Positions 9,262 through 19,300 of a stretch of 63,671 bases of DNA are shown in pieces. The notes beneath the pieces are model-generated. The model ran no database searches. It was not told the DNA's origin and saw nothing but the letters and a program-made list of their open reading frames with translations. Made by a program: the position numbers and the translations under genes. The first letter of the stretch is position 1. Every line of letters starts with the position of its first letter. Location: NCBI GenBank assembly GCA_964405465.1, contig CAYONZ010000020.1:1-63671 (forward strand), given 5' to 3'. This DNA comes from CAYONZ01 sp964405465 (lineage in GTDB: Bacteria; Bdellovibrionota; Bdellovibrionia; Bdellovibrionales; JAMPXM01).

Positions 9262-10020
9262 GTGAGATCAGTTGTAAAGTCACCAGTTGCAAATTCATTG
9301 GAAAAACCAGTAAACAGGCCAGTAAATAAGCCTGTAAATGTCTTCGCATTTCTTCGCTCCTTGTTTCTGAGCTTCTGGGTTTTATTGCCGTCGTTATTAT
9401 TACCAGAATTTGCACTGGCTGGAATTTACCAAGTTCAAGGTGAGTTTAAAGGTGCTTTGACTCTCAAAGAAAAACAGACGGCGAAAAAAGTGGAACTGCA
9501 TGATGGTGCTGGCCCATTGGAGATTTACATCGATACCATGAAGCTTTCGGATGGTTTAAAAGAAATGATGGCCAGTCGATTTAAATTGGAGTTGCGAACA
9601 CAATCTGGTCAAAGTTTTAGATTTCGTGTTCCAAGCGAATATTTCCACGAGTTTTCAGAATTTTCGGTGCCGGCAAAAGTGACGGGGCAAAATGTAGCCA
9701 TCACTTCCACCCGGGTCGAAGACACAGTGGTAAAGGGCAATCACTCTGAAAAGGTCTCGTGTGAATATGATGGGGTCTGTACTGCATGCTCTTATTCGGT
9801 CAACAGTTCTGATCCGCTATCTTGTGCCAATCGCAAAAAATGCCCAGGTAAAAAAGAGGTTTTGGTTGAAGACCTCGAAGTGAGTTACCATTATGTCTTT
9901 CAACTTGCGACTGAGTCAGGCGTGGCCTCATTGATCAGTGAAAAGAAGTCCTATCCAGATACAAAGACTCTAAAAGATCTTTCAAAGTGTGAAGAGCAGA
10001 CTTCAATCTTCGACAATTAG
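9262..10020 (+). CDS. Exported Cys-rich protein of unknown function
   Basis: The 252-aa product begins at GTG 9262, preceded by an AGGAAAC ribosome-binding site. The N-terminus has a repetitive Lys-Pro-Val-Asn segment, then a strongly hydrophobic stretch (about residues 27-52) ending in Ala-Leu-Ala-Gly: a signal peptide with an unusually long n-region. The mature part is beta-rich. A compact cluster of six cysteines around residues 170-195 (Cys-x6-Cys-x2-Cys pattern, then two more) suggests disulphides or a metal site. No family recognised. It is convergent with the lipoprotein gene at 10052, 31 bp away. Confidence 0.7.
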   Translation: MRSVVKSPVANSLEKPVNRPVNKPVNVFAFLRSLFLSFWVLLPSLLLPEFALAGIYQVQGEFKGALTLKEKQTAKKVELHDGAGPLEIYIDTMKLSDGLKEMMASRFKLELRTQSGQSFRFRVPSEYFHEFSEFSVPAKVTGQNVAITSTRVEDTVVKGNHSEKVSCEYDGVCTACSYSVNSSDPLSCANRKKCPGKKEVLVEDLEVSYHYVFQLATESGVASLISEKKSYPDTKTLKDLSKCEEQTSIFDN

Positions 10021-10051
10021 GCCACGCCCTTGAACCCCGCTCCAGAATCTT

Positions 10052-10666
10052 TTAGTTGCTTTGCTTGATGGCATGAAATTTAACAGTCTTTGCTCCTAAT
10101 GGTCCAGTGATGGTCATCGTCGCATCTGTACTTTCAAGTAAACTTGTGGAGACTGGAAACTTCATCAGGTAAGCCGATCCCCAGCGCTCGTGATAAGGGA
10201 ACAAAGTTTCGAGTTCGGCGAATAATCGTTTATCGCGCTTAACTTTACCGTCATAGCGTTTTCCTCCGGCTTCAATAAAAACTCGCCATATAGAGTTGCC
10301 ATCTGGAAGGTTGTCATTTTTTTTAAACGGCGTAAAAAAACTCACGAACACACTCGTTTCAACATTCGCTTCCTGAAGAGATTTGTCGACCTCTGAAGCT
10401 AATCGTGGTTCTTCCCACCTATAGTAGCGTGCCTGCCGTGAAAGTTGGGCCTTTCGAATCGTGGTATTGAGCAGTGTGGAGCGAAATTCGAATTGATTGT
10501 AAGGGCCATTGTAAGATTTTTCGCCGTCACTGTATTGATCAATTGTTGCTAAAAAAGCCCTCTGCTCTTCTTCGCTGCTCCAATCAGGAATGGGTTCGGT
10601 CTGTGCTGTGGAGCAAGCGTTCAGCAAAAATTGTAGCATCAATAAGCCAATCAAATAAAAGCGCAT
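10052..10666 (-). CDS. Lipoprotein of unknown function
   Basis: The 204-aa product carries a lipoprotein signal peptide with lipobox Leu-Asn-Ala-Cys at residues 15-18, so it should be acylated and membrane-anchored. The mature part is mixed alpha/beta with no family I recognise. It contains a basic, aromatic stretch and a Phe-Pro-Tyr-His-Glu-Arg-Trp-Gly segment. It lies 5 nt downstream of the lipase gene on the same strand and is probably co-transcribed, so it may act on or with envelope lipids; that link is inference. Confidence 0.75.
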   Translation of the reverse strand: MRFYLIGLLMLQFLLNACSTAQTEPIPDWSSEEEQRAFLATIDQYSDGEKSYNGPYNQFEFRSTLLNTTIRKAQLSRQARYYRWEEPRLASEVDKSLQEANVETSVFVSFFTPFKKNDNLPDGNSIWRVFIEAGGKRYDGKVKRDKRLFAELETLFPYHERWGSAYLMKFPVSTSLLESTDATMTITGPLGAKTVKFHAIKQSN

Positions 10667-10671
10667 TTCAA

Positions 10672-11520
10672 TTACCCTTTCGGCAAAAGAGATTTAGTAA
10701 ACAAATCGAGATCTTTGAACACTTGCTCACGATCAATATCATTAAATATCTCATGGTGGTTCTCGGGATATACAATTAGCTTTTTAACTTCTGATTTCAC
10801 GAGGCCAAAATAGTTTTGACTTGCAGGAGTGCTGACGACTTTATCTGCACCGGCAAGTTGCATCTGAAACGGTACACTGATTTTTTCTACGTTCTCGTGT
10901 ACGGCTTTGATGCTGTCGAGAATTCCAAAGTACAATCCTGGTGAGATTTTATCGTGGCGTAACGAGTCTTTTGGATAGGTCTTCAAAATCTCAGGATCAC
11001 GTGTGAGGTCGGTAAACTGCAATTCGTTGAACATTGTATAGTTCGGAGCAATATTGAACAAAACTTTCGCAGCGAAGTCTTTTATCACTGGGACTTTTGC
11101 GGCGACTCCAATCAGAGGCGAGCTCAAGCAAATTCCAAGTGCGCCGTCGACACCCAGTTCGGTTGCATAACGAAGTGTAATCAGGCCACCCATTGAATGC
11201 GAAACCAAAAAGTAGGGAAGTTCAAGTTTCGAATGTTGTTTGAGAAAATACAAAAATATTTGAAGATCGTGAGCGAAGTCAGAGAACTGATCTATACATC
11301 CGCGTCGGCCTTCTGATCGACCGTGCCCACGCAAATCCCAACTGATGACATTCCATCCTTTGGGGCACATCGCATTGGCAAAAAGATTATAGCAATCGGA
11401 GTGTTCTCCGAGCCCGTGGGTTACGACCAAGGTCCCGATAGCCTGGGGAACAGTCCATGTTTGATAGAAGAGATCCGTTTTTTTGAAGCCAGCAAAGTGG
11501 CCTTCCATTCTTGTAATCAT
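10672..11520 (-). CDS. Alpha/beta hydrolase, monoacylglycerol lipase/lysophospholipase-like
   Basis: A 282-aa hydrolase that should release fatty acids from monoglycerides or lysophospholipids. It has the family's oxyanion-side THGLGEHS motif, a WDLRGHGRS box, the nucleophile elbow SHSMGG (Ser109), a late Ala-Gly-Ala-Asp for the acid, and an Asn-His-His-Glu for the catalytic His. No signal peptide is visible, so it is probably cytoplasmic. I prefer ATG 11520; ATG 11508 is an alternative, and a TTG at 11556 in the same frame is unlikely. It is divergent from the small barrel gene at 11598, sharing an upstream region of under 80 bp. Confidence 0.82.
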   Translation of the reverse strand: MITRMEGHFAGFKKTDLFYQTWTVPQAIGTLVVTHGLGEHSDCYNLFANAMCPKGWNVISWDLRGHGRSEGRRGCIDQFSDFAHDLQIFLYFLKQHSKLELPYFLVSHSMGGLITLRYATELGVDGALGICLSSPLIGVAAKVPVIKDFAAKVLFNIAPNYTMFNELQFTDLTRDPEILKTYPKDSLRHDKISPGLYFGILDSIKAVHENVEKISVPFQMQLAGADKVVSTPASQNYFGLVKSEVKKLIVYPENHHEIFNDIDREQVFKDLDLFTKSLLPKG

Positions 11521-11597
11521 AGATCTATTCTCGACCACTATATAAAAAACCGTCAAGTCGCATTGTGCTCGAGGCGAGATTATCTTACGATATACGA

Positions 11598-12143
11598 ATG
11601 AATCTTAAGATGTATCGATCTATTTTGGCTTCTTTTGTTGTTATTGGTTTTATGTTTTGTTCTGCCGCGGCTCAGGCCCAGCAGTCTGAAGAAGGGTCTG
11701 AGCAGGACTTTGGTTCCTCGATGGGCTTTCATATTGGCTCGCTTCTGCCGAATCAGATTGGTGGCGTCACTGAAATCATGCCTTTTTTTGGAGTTCGTTA
11801 TGGTTACAATCTTCATCCCGGAGTCATCGAACTAGGAGCGGCTAATTCTCACGCCTACGGAGTCGATTACAGTATGTTTTCATTGAGTGTTATGGGCTCA
11901 ATGGTTCCCATTCCTCAGTTCTTGACTATTTTCTATGTCGGCCCCGACATGCATTACTATCAGGGAATCAATGATCCCGGACGCAACACGGTGATCGGTG
12001 GTCACGTAGGTGGTGGCATCATGATGCATGTTTCAGATACACTTTGGTTTCGCTCCGAAATGAAGTTCAATATGAACCCCGGCACCAGTCTCTACATTGG
12101 TTTCGGTTTCGAACTTCGCTCCAAAAGTTCAAGCGGACAATAG
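11598..12143 (+). CDS. Small outer-membrane beta-barrel protein
   Basis: The 181-aa product has a clear signal peptide (hydrophobic core then Ala-Ala-Ala-Gln-Ala-Gln, cut near residue 28). The mature part is made of short amphipathic beta-type strands rich in Gly, Tyr and Phe. It ends with a Tyr-Ile-Gly-Phe-Gly-Phe-Glu-Leu strand and a short polar tail, as in eight-stranded barrels of the OmpW/OmpA-like type. I cannot name the family. ATG 11598 was chosen over upstream in-frame starts because it gives a compact signal peptide; ATG 11610 is also possible. The 3' end overlaps the convergent chemotaxis receptor gene by 15 bp. Confidence 0.7.
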   Translation: MNLKMYRSILASFVVIGFMFCSAAAQAQQSEEGSEQDFGSSMGFHIGSLLPNQIGGVTEIMPFFGVRYGYNLHPGVIELGAANSHAYGVDYSMFSLSVMGSMVPIPQFLTIFYVGPDMHYYQGINDPGRNTVIGGHVGGGIMMHVSDTLWFRSEMKFNMNPGTSLYIGFGFELRSKSSSGQ

Positions 12144-13784
12144 CAATTCAGTGTCGACTTGGTTTTGATTTTTTTCACTGTGTAGATCTCCTTGATCTCT
12201 GGGGCCAACGGTACCAGCAAGCGTATGTTTCATCACTTCCGCAATTCGACTGATTTCTTCTGACATCTGTTCGAACTTTCCCGAAAGCTCGAGCATCCTT
12301 TGGGCGGTCAATGTGTTATTTTGAGAGGCTGAGTCAATATGCAAAATGGATTTGTTGATTTCGTCTACTCCCAGAGCCTGCTCCTGCGATGCCGTGGAGA
12401 TCTCTTGGGACTGGAGTTGAATCAATGCCATTTCTGTTTCAATACGTTTAAAGTTTTCCCTGCAGAGAACCGTTTCAGTTTGTCCTTTGTGAACTTGGGC
12501 TTGCCCCGCCTCAAGTTCGGTTGCAATTTCGGCCTGCATTTCATTGACAATCTTTTTTACGGTCAAAAGTGAACTATCGATCATTTCATTGATCTCAGCT
12601 GCCGCTTTTCCGCTGAGCTGTGCAAGGCTTCCAACTTCTTCAGCGACAACCGAAAATCCACGGCCATGCTCTCCAGCACGTGCAGCCTCTACAGACGCGT
12701 TGAACGAAAGGAGTTTTGTTTGAAATACGATTTCGTTTACGATCGAAGTTTTTTCTTTAATATTTGCAATCAATGTTGCAACGCTTTCGACCTTCTCGTA
12801 TCCGGAATTGACCTTTTTGGTGATTTGCTCAAATCGGGCCACGAGCAATGCGATAGATTGTGACAATGACTCCATAGAATTGACTCCGTCAATGATTGCA
12901 TTCTGGCATTCTGATGACTTGGTCAAAGAGGTTTCAGTTCTTTGAGTTGTCTGTCTGACGGTACTCGCGATTTCTTCAGTGGCAGACAAGGTTTCTTGAA
13001 CTGACGAAGCTTGAGCCGCAATTTGCGAAGCAAGCAGAGCTCCGTCCTGTCGCAAATTTTCTGCTGAGGATTTTAGCTCTTCAGACCTTGTGCCTAGCCT
13101 TTTGGCGATTTTGCTAAAAACATTATTTAACCAATATGAAAAAAACATACCCAAAAGTATTGAGAATATAAAACCTGCAATGACCGAGCTGATTGAAACC
13201 CGTGATAAACTCTTTGAGGTAATTTGAGCCTCGCTTGCTAGCCTGTCGGCACTTTCGTTTTGAAAATTTGAAAGTCGCATTAAGGCTTCATTGAGCTCTA
13301 GCCGTGCGCTATCGACATCATCATTGATGATTGTGACAATCTGCTTTGCGGCTTCATCATCGATGTGGTCTTTGTTGGCGAGAGCGAATGCCTTCATTGA
13401 AAAATCGTTGTAGGCCTTCCATTTGTTATCGAAATTTTTTGCGATTTCCGATTCAGCCGCAGATTTTGCCATTAAATCATATTGCTGTTTAATTTCGTTG
13501 AACCTCATGAGCCAGCTTTTGTAGTCAGACTCAAGCTCATTGGCTCTTTCTTTGTTTTTGACATGACTTGAAAGTGTTAAAATCGAAATGGACGATTCTT
13601 TGGCGTACCCTTGAATGAGTCCCACCAGTTTCATTTTGGCGAAGTTATCAGAGACGATGATCGAGTAGCTCTGATCTAGTTTTTTTAGCGAGTCGTATCC
13701 TAGAAAACCTACGAACAAAAGAATCAACCCGATAAATCCAAAGGCAAACATCATTTTGAGTTTAACACTTAATTTCATATTCAT
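12129..13784 (-). CDS. Methyl-accepting chemotaxis protein without an evident HAMP domain
   Basis: The 551-aa receptor has a transmembrane helix at residues 10-30, a helical periplasmic sensor of about 160 residues (four-helix-bundle type), and a second helix at about 195-216. A long cytoplasmic coiled coil follows, with the signalling tip LSFNASVEAARAGEHGRGF. The tip contacts CheA and CheW to bias motility. No clear HAMP domain is seen between the second helix and the signalling coil, and no C-terminal CheR-binding pentapeptide is present. Its ATG overlaps the stop of the Cys-rich gene upstream (ATGA, 13781-13784), which suggests translational coupling and a shared role in sensing. Confidence 0.88.
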   Translation of the reverse strand: MNMKLSVKLKMMFAFGFIGLILLFVGFLGYDSLKKLDQSYSIIVSDNFAKMKLVGLIQGYAKESSISILTLSSHVKNKERANELESDYKSWLMRFNEIKQQYDLMAKSAAESEIAKNFDNKWKAYNDFSMKAFALANKDHIDDEAAKQIVTIINDDVDSARLELNEALMRLSNFQNESADRLASEAQITSKSLSRVSISSVIAGFIFSILLGMFFSYWLNNVFSKIAKRLGTRSEELKSSAENLRQDGALLASQIAAQASSVQETLSATEEIASTVRQTTQRTETSLTKSSECQNAIIDGVNSMESLSQSIALLVARFEQITKKVNSGYEKVESVATLIANIKEKTSIVNEIVFQTKLLSFNASVEAARAGEHGRGFSVVAEEVGSLAQLSGKAAAEINEMIDSSLLTVKKIVNEMQAEIATELEAGQAQVHKGQTETVLCRENFKRIETEMALIQLQSQEISTASQEQALGVDEINKSILHIDSASQNNTLTAQRMLELSGKFEQMSEEISRIAEVMKHTLAGTVGPRDQGDLHSEKNQNQVDTELLLSA

Positions 13785-14110
13785 TTACACTTGTTGAAGT
13801 CAGGGCGATCGGCTGCACAAAAGTTCTTGCCACCATTTACTGGTTGTCCCTTATAGGTTGCGGTGATCTCTTTTGACTTGGTGATATCCAGGCGCGCATT
13901 CTCGCACTCCTTGAGAGCTTTCTTGGCGCAGTCTTTTTCGCTGGTTGCATCTTTTTCTTTGTCACAAGAAGCTTTGCCATCACATTTTTCAAAGCTGATG
14001 GCTTCTTTGCCAGGGCAAGCTACTCGAGTAAAGTGTAGGACACAATCATTTGCTGCGAGAGCTTGAGCGCTGATCATGAGTAAATAAACAAAAACGGTTT
14101 TCTTGAGCAT
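13781..14110 (-). CDS. Small secreted Cys-rich protein coupled to the chemotaxis receptor
   Basis: The 109-aa product has a good signal peptide (cut near Ala-Leu-Ala-Ala, residue 19) and a strong AAAGGATAG ribosome-binding site. The mature 90 residues hold eight cysteines spread among Lys- and Glu-rich segments, so a disulphide-stabilised periplasmic fold is likely. No family recognised. The 4-bp overlap with the chemoreceptor gene suggests matched amounts of the two proteins. A role as periplasmic partner or ligand-binding accessory of that receptor is inference only. Confidence 0.75.
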   Translation of the reverse strand: MLKKTVFVYLLMISAQALAANDCVLHFTRVACPGKEAISFEKCDGKASCDKEKDATSEKDCAKKALKECENARLDITKSKEITATYKGQPVNGGKNFCAADRPDFNKCK

Positions 14111-14161
14111 GCGGTCTATCCTTTGTTGTTGTCATTTTTGTGCCGAAATCCCATATCACAG

Positions 14162-14260
14162 GTCGGTTTCCGACATGCATGGTATCGTGATTCCGAAACA
14201 CTGATTGTTTCGGCATTATGAAACAAACATTAACCGCTGAATAAAAACTTAATGTTTCAT
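14162..14260. promoter_or_regulatory. Three consecutive inverted repeats between nadB and the receptor operon
   Basis: Hairpins at 14162-14174 (GTCGG-TTT-CCGAC), 14193-14213 (CCGAAACA-5 nt-TGTTTCGG) and 14218-14260 (ATGAAACA..ATTAA against TTAATGTTTCAT, with a short bulge) follow one another. None has a T-tract on the minus strand, where both flanking genes are read. They could be a processed 3' end of nadB, operators, or a structured leader for the receptor operon. Confidence 0.4.
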
Positions 14261-14353
14261 CTTATTTACACAGACCAACGTCTATGTTCCGGCCCAAGCT
14301 TCACAGACTTTCGTGTGCCGGCGGCGAAGCGCGCGTGAACTTCGCTGTTTGGA

Positions 14354-16093
14354 TTACCGACGGCCGCCTAGGATGGTGTCCTGAGGGGTGTCAGATGATG
14401 CTAGGGTACTTCTGTTTTGTTGAATGTCGACTGTGGGATAACCAGCCTCGGTCGTCGACTGCGAAAGATCGATTGGCTTTGCTGCAAATGGATAGTCGAG
14501 ATTGTAATGAATGCCTCGCGATTCTTTGCGGTGCAAAGCACACTTGACGCTCAGATCTGCAACCATGGCAATATTGCGAAGCTCGATGATGTCAGGATGC
14601 AGCTGATAGTGCCCATAGTAATCATCGATCTCGGCCAAAATATTTTCTAATCGTTTAGCCGCCCGCTCGAGGCGCCGGTTGGAGCGTACAATGCCAACAT
14701 AGTTCCACATGAGGCGGCGAATTTCTTCCCACATGTGCTTGATCACGACGAGCTCATCATCGTTTTGCGCTTGTGCGGGTGAGACTTCGAGATTTTGTTC
14801 TAGGGATCCTTGTTCAGTTGCGACCGTTGAATCTTCTGAAACTTCCGGAATCGGAAACAATGAAAAATTCTTTTTCGCAAATTCAGCTGCACGGTGTGAA
14901 AAAACCAAGCACTCAAGTAGTGAGTTCGAGGCGAGACGATTGGCGCCGTGAAGCCCAGTGCAGGCCGATTCGCCCGCCACCAAAAGACCTGCAATATCGG
15001 AGCAAGCATTAAGATCTGTGACGATGCCGCCACAAAGATAGTGAGCCGCAGGTACAACGGGGATTGGTTCCTTCGTCATATCCACACCATATTCGAGACA
15101 GCGATGATAGATCACAGGAAAATGCGCCTTGATAAATTCCGCAGGTTTTTTGCTGATATCTAGAAACACACAATTCGCAGCGGTTCGTTTCATTTCGGCA
15201 TCGATAGATCTTGCGACGATATCCCGAGGGGCGAGACTGCCTAGAGGGTGATACTTTTTCATAAAGGCCACGCCTTCGGCATTGAGGAGTTCGCCACCTT
15301 CACCACGTACGGCTTCGCTAATCAAAAAATTTCCAGCATTCGGATGGTACATGCAGGTGGGATGAAATTGCATGAACTCAAGATTGGCGATGCGTGCACC
15401 TGCACGATAGGCCATCGCAATTCCGTCGCCAGAGGCACCACTCCAATTAGACGTATAAAGATAGACTTTACCTGCGCCGCCTGTGGCGAGCATGGTGAAT
15501 CGTGCATAGTACTGAGTTTGTTTACCCAAGGCTTTATCTAAAACCGAAACACCCAAGCAGCGTGGCTGCCCGACATGAAATGGTCCTTTATGCGAGTCGC
15601 AGTCTTGGTCGAGAATCAAATCAATTGCGATTTTTTCTTCGTGAATTTCAATGTTCGGATGTCGCAAAACTTTTTCGAGAAGTGCGGCGTGAATTTCTTG
15701 GCCGGTGTGATCTTGTACGTGCAGAATACGGCGGTGACTGTGTCCCCCTTCGCGCGTGAGGTGAACTTTGCCTCCTTGACCATCGTCGAGATCAAACTTT
15801 ACGCCCCAATTGATCAAGTCATCGATGCGTGCCGGTGCCTCTTGCACCACTTTCAACACAACATCTTTATGGCAAAGTCCTGCCCCTGCGACAAGTGTGT
15901 CTCGGATGTGTTCTTCAAAACTGTCGTCAGGAGCCATGACAGCAGCGATTCCACCTTGGGCCATCGCTGTGTTAGCTAGTGTTGATTTGGATTTCGCAAG
16001 TATAATCACTTTCCCCTGGTCAGCCACTTTGAGTGCAAAGGAAAGACCTGCGAGACCCGAGCCTATAACTAAAAAATCAGACTGATGTTTCAT
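14354..16093 (-). CDS. nadB: L-aspartate oxidase (NadB)
   Basis: The 579-aa flavoenzyme oxidises L-aspartate to iminoaspartate, the first step of de novo NAD synthesis, which the quinolinate synthase NadA then uses. The dinucleotide-binding GSGLAGLSFA lies at residues 10-20. The fumarate reductase/succinate dehydrogenase core is visible with HLTREGGHSHRRI, EFMQFHPTC and GLHGANRLASNSLLE segments. The C-terminal family block ends in CALHRKESRGIHYNLDYP, followed by a 40-residue tail of no known role. I chose ATG 16093; the frame stays open upstream to a TTG at 16258 but that extension has no family support. No other NAD genes are nearby. Confidence 0.95.
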   Translation of the reverse strand: MKHQSDFLVIGSGLAGLSFALKVADQGKVIILAKSKSTLANTAMAQGGIAAVMAPDDSFEEHIRDTLVAGAGLCHKDVVLKVVQEAPARIDDLINWGVKFDLDDGQGGKVHLTREGGHSHRRILHVQDHTGQEIHAALLEKVLRHPNIEIHEEKIAIDLILDQDCDSHKGPFHVGQPRCLGVSVLDKALGKQTQYYARFTMLATGGAGKVYLYTSNWSGASGDGIAMAYRAGARIANLEFMQFHPTCMYHPNAGNFLISEAVRGEGGELLNAEGVAFMKKYHPLGSLAPRDIVARSIDAEMKRTAANCVFLDISKKPAEFIKAHFPVIYHRCLEYGVDMTKEPIPVVPAAHYLCGGIVTDLNACSDIAGLLVAGESACTGLHGANRLASNSLLECLVFSHRAAEFAKKNFSLFPIPEVSEDSTVATEQGSLEQNLEVSPAQAQNDDELVVIKHMWEEIRRLMWNYVGIVRSNRRLERAAKRLENILAEIDDYYGHYQLHPDIIELRNIAMVADLSVKCALHRKESRGIHYNLDYPFAAKPIDLSQSTTEAGYPTVDIQQNRSTLASSDTPQDTILGGRR

Positions 16094-16375
16094 GTCGTCT
16101 TTATAGGTGAGGGTCGGGCACGAGTCACTGTGTGTTGCGCTGTCTTGTGCTGCGCCTGTGCTCGGAGGGGTGACCGGGGGGAGCTTACTTTGAACTCGAC
16201 CAAGGCCCTGCAGTGCATGCAAAATAGCGCGTGCCACTTGCCTCGTGATGGTCGACAAAACTAGAATATTATCGAGGACTTACTGTTACGCAAAAATACA
16301 GAAGTCCAGCGAAGATCGAGCCGAATGTTCGAGCAGGATGATCGAGTCAGAAGTGGGATTTTAAAAAAGGATTTT

Positions 16376-19300
16376 ATGCGCATTCAATGGCGAGTCACAT
16401 TTCTAGTTTTATTTATATTAGTAGCGACAATGGGTGCTCTTTCATGGAAGACGCTCGGCTATCTGACCTCAGAAAAAACCGCACATACACGAGAGCTCTC
16501 CTATCGACAGTTGGCACCTCTCAAACGCTTGGTCGCTGCCAAACTGGATCTCATACGCAACCAAATGTTGGACGGAGCCGAAAAGCACGGTTCACTTGCT
16601 CCGACCTTTCACGGAGGGCTTGAGGCTGTCAGCCTCGTGAATAAAACGCAAGAGCTCTGGACTCCGGCTTGGGTGGACAAAAATATCGATTCGCACTTTT
16701 CGAAGTGGCCACTTGGTCAGGACCAAACCGTTTTGGGTGCGTTGCCGTTTGATCGGTTGGTTGATGGAGAGGTGGCATGGGTGCGCACCGTGGACTTCAA
16801 TCGGCAAGCGGTCTACGCCGTGATGTTTTTTGTCGAGGCTCAAAAAAAGAACTCGGCCGCGAGTGACGGAGTGGCGAATTTACCTGAGCAAATTCAATCA
16901 GAAACTAAAGCCAACACCAAGGCGGTGTTGGTGGGACTCTTTTCGCAGAGCCCACTGGCTTCGTTGACGGATGATTTCATTGGTGAAGAAAACTCGATTA
17001 TGTTGGTTGATGATCGAGGTTATGTGGCGGCCCATCGTGATAAGAATCAAGTGGGCGCATTGTTTAACGAGGATCACTTAGTAAAGCAGATTTTGCGTGA
17101 TAAAAAACTAAGTGGTGAAGCTGCGGTCGACGATATGGAAGGTCGTGCGACACTTTCATTTTTTCAAAAAATAGATCGCACCAATTTGTATTTGATCAAC
17201 GCCTTTGCTTTACAAGGGATGGAGGCCGGTACCCTTGGATTTTTGCGGATGTTGATGGTCATTGGGGGTGCCGCAATTTTACTTGCGTTGGTGCTTTCTT
17301 TTTTTGTTGGCAGTCGCATCACCGGATCTATTGAAAGTCTCCAAGTTGTGGTGGCCGAATGGGCACGTGGAAATTTCAAGGCCGCGCCTGTACAGGCGGG
17401 TGATGATGAGGTCGGAGTCTTAGGTGTACAGCTGCGCCAGATACAGTCACACTTGATGAGTAAAGCAGCGCAAAACAAAGCGCGTGAAGCTGATGAATTT
17501 TCCTTGGCAAAACTGGAAGTCCCTAAGGTGGATCTGTCGTTTAAAACTGACACGTTAATCCCTGTGCCGCCTCCTTTGCCAGAACGTGATTTGAATGTGG
17601 TGTCGCAGTTGCCGCCAAAAAATGAATTGCGAATGCCGCCACTCCCGTCGACATCTGAACAACAAGACTTGAGCGAGGCCAGAGCTTCGGCATACAAAAC
17701 ATTTGCTGAAGGTTTGGTTTCGTTGATGAAATTGCCAGTCTCGTCGATGCTGGGGCACATACAATTGGCAAAAACCAAAACCCAAGATCAACCATTGAAA
17801 GAACATCTTTCGTCCTTAGAGCGTGAAGTCCGCAAGACAAAGGAGCTCGTGGATCGCTTGACCCAGTTTGCTGGAGCCGAGCGTTTCGATTTGCAACCAA
17901 CTGAACTAAAGGTGGTGACGCAAGCGGCACTTCGAATGGTGGAGCCGCAAGCGAAAGCGAGCGGAGTTTCTGTTGAAACGCAGTTCAATGATGTTCCTTT
18001 GGTGCTTGCGCATGCTGAGCATTTGCAGACTGTCATTGTCACGTTAGCCCAAAATGCAATTCAAGCGATGAAAAAAACCAAAGACAAGCGATTGCGGGTT
18101 TTGATCACGTTAGATGGCGGTCGAGTGCAGTTGGCAGTTCTTGATACGGGTGAAGGTATGAACGAAGAAACGCAACGCCACATCTTTGAGCCGTTTTTCA
18201 AAGGCACTCTGGTTGACGGCAACTTAGGATTGAGCTTGGCGCTTTGTAACGGAATCATCAAAAACCATGGCGGCGAAGTCAGTGTGAGTTCCGAAGTTGG
18301 AGTGGGTTCGCGATTCAATTTGAGTTTTCCAATTTCGGCGGTGCAGACGATAGCTTCTCCTGGCTTTGCGTCCAATCCACAAACCGATCGCCCTCTGGCC
18401 ACACTCCATGTCACACCAACTGAAGTCCCAAGCGAGTCTGTTGTAAGCTTCGAATTCAATGATGAAAAACAGGATGAAGAGGTAACGGGTAGTGCTTTAA
18501 AGAAACTCCAAGATGAGTGGCTAGAAAATCAAATTGCTAAGCAACGTGAAGAAACCAGTGAGCCAAAACTCGCAGGTCGTTCACCCGTTGATCACAACTT
18601 GCTTAAGCTTTTGCCCAACCCCCCTGGAGTCGAGGAGTTCGGTGAGACCACAACTGATCGTACAATCAAGCTCGACCGAATGCATGAGCTGGAAGCGCAA
18701 ATCAAAGCTTATGAACAACAAGAACAAAAAAAGCCAGGTGCAAATTCAACGGAGCAGTCTTCAGGTGGGCCTGCCGGACTTTCGTTTCGCCAGGATGAAA
18801 CACTCAGTGGGGTGGTTGATCTGAATCTCAATTCTGACGAGACCCCTGCTCAAGATGAGCAAAATGAAATGCAATCGACAGAAGTGACAGGTGCGCCTGA
18901 GGGGTTTGATATGTCTGAGATGACGGCCACTCAAGATGGCGCCCCTTTGGGGTTCAGTTTTGAAGCGGAATCATCTGTGGTTTTTGAACCTGAAGTGAAA
19001 GCGTCCACCGTACCTCAGAGTCCCAAGGTAGCAGGGCCTTCGGCTGCGCCAAAGGGGTCACCTTCCGCACCTCCCCCGAAGCCTCCGGTTAAGCCTGCAC
19101 CAGCCTCCGAAGAGCAGTTGGGATTATTGCGAAAGAATTTTTCATTTGCACCTCAGTCTCCAGGAGTGGTGAAGCCTCCAGAGCCAAAATTTGATATTTC
19201 GCAACCCTCAATCAAATTTGAAATCACCAATTCTGGACACGAGTCTTCAGTGAAATCTACAGAGCGCCTTAAGACTTTAAATGAAAAACTGCAGCAAGGG

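Noticed and set aside
10005..10030. Possible further MITE end: AGGGCGTGGCCTAATTG on the minus strand
   Set aside because: Only partly similar to the terminal repeat, needs gaps, and overlaps the end of a coding gene; probably chance.
14284..14547. Plus-strand open frames antisense to nadB (also around 15575-15979)
   Set aside because: Strongly conserved NadB is coded on the minus strand; these are shadows without start signals.
16094..16258. N-terminal extension of NadB to TTG 16258
   Set aside because: Open but without family support or start signal; the Rossmann motif sits at the expected distance from ATG 16093.
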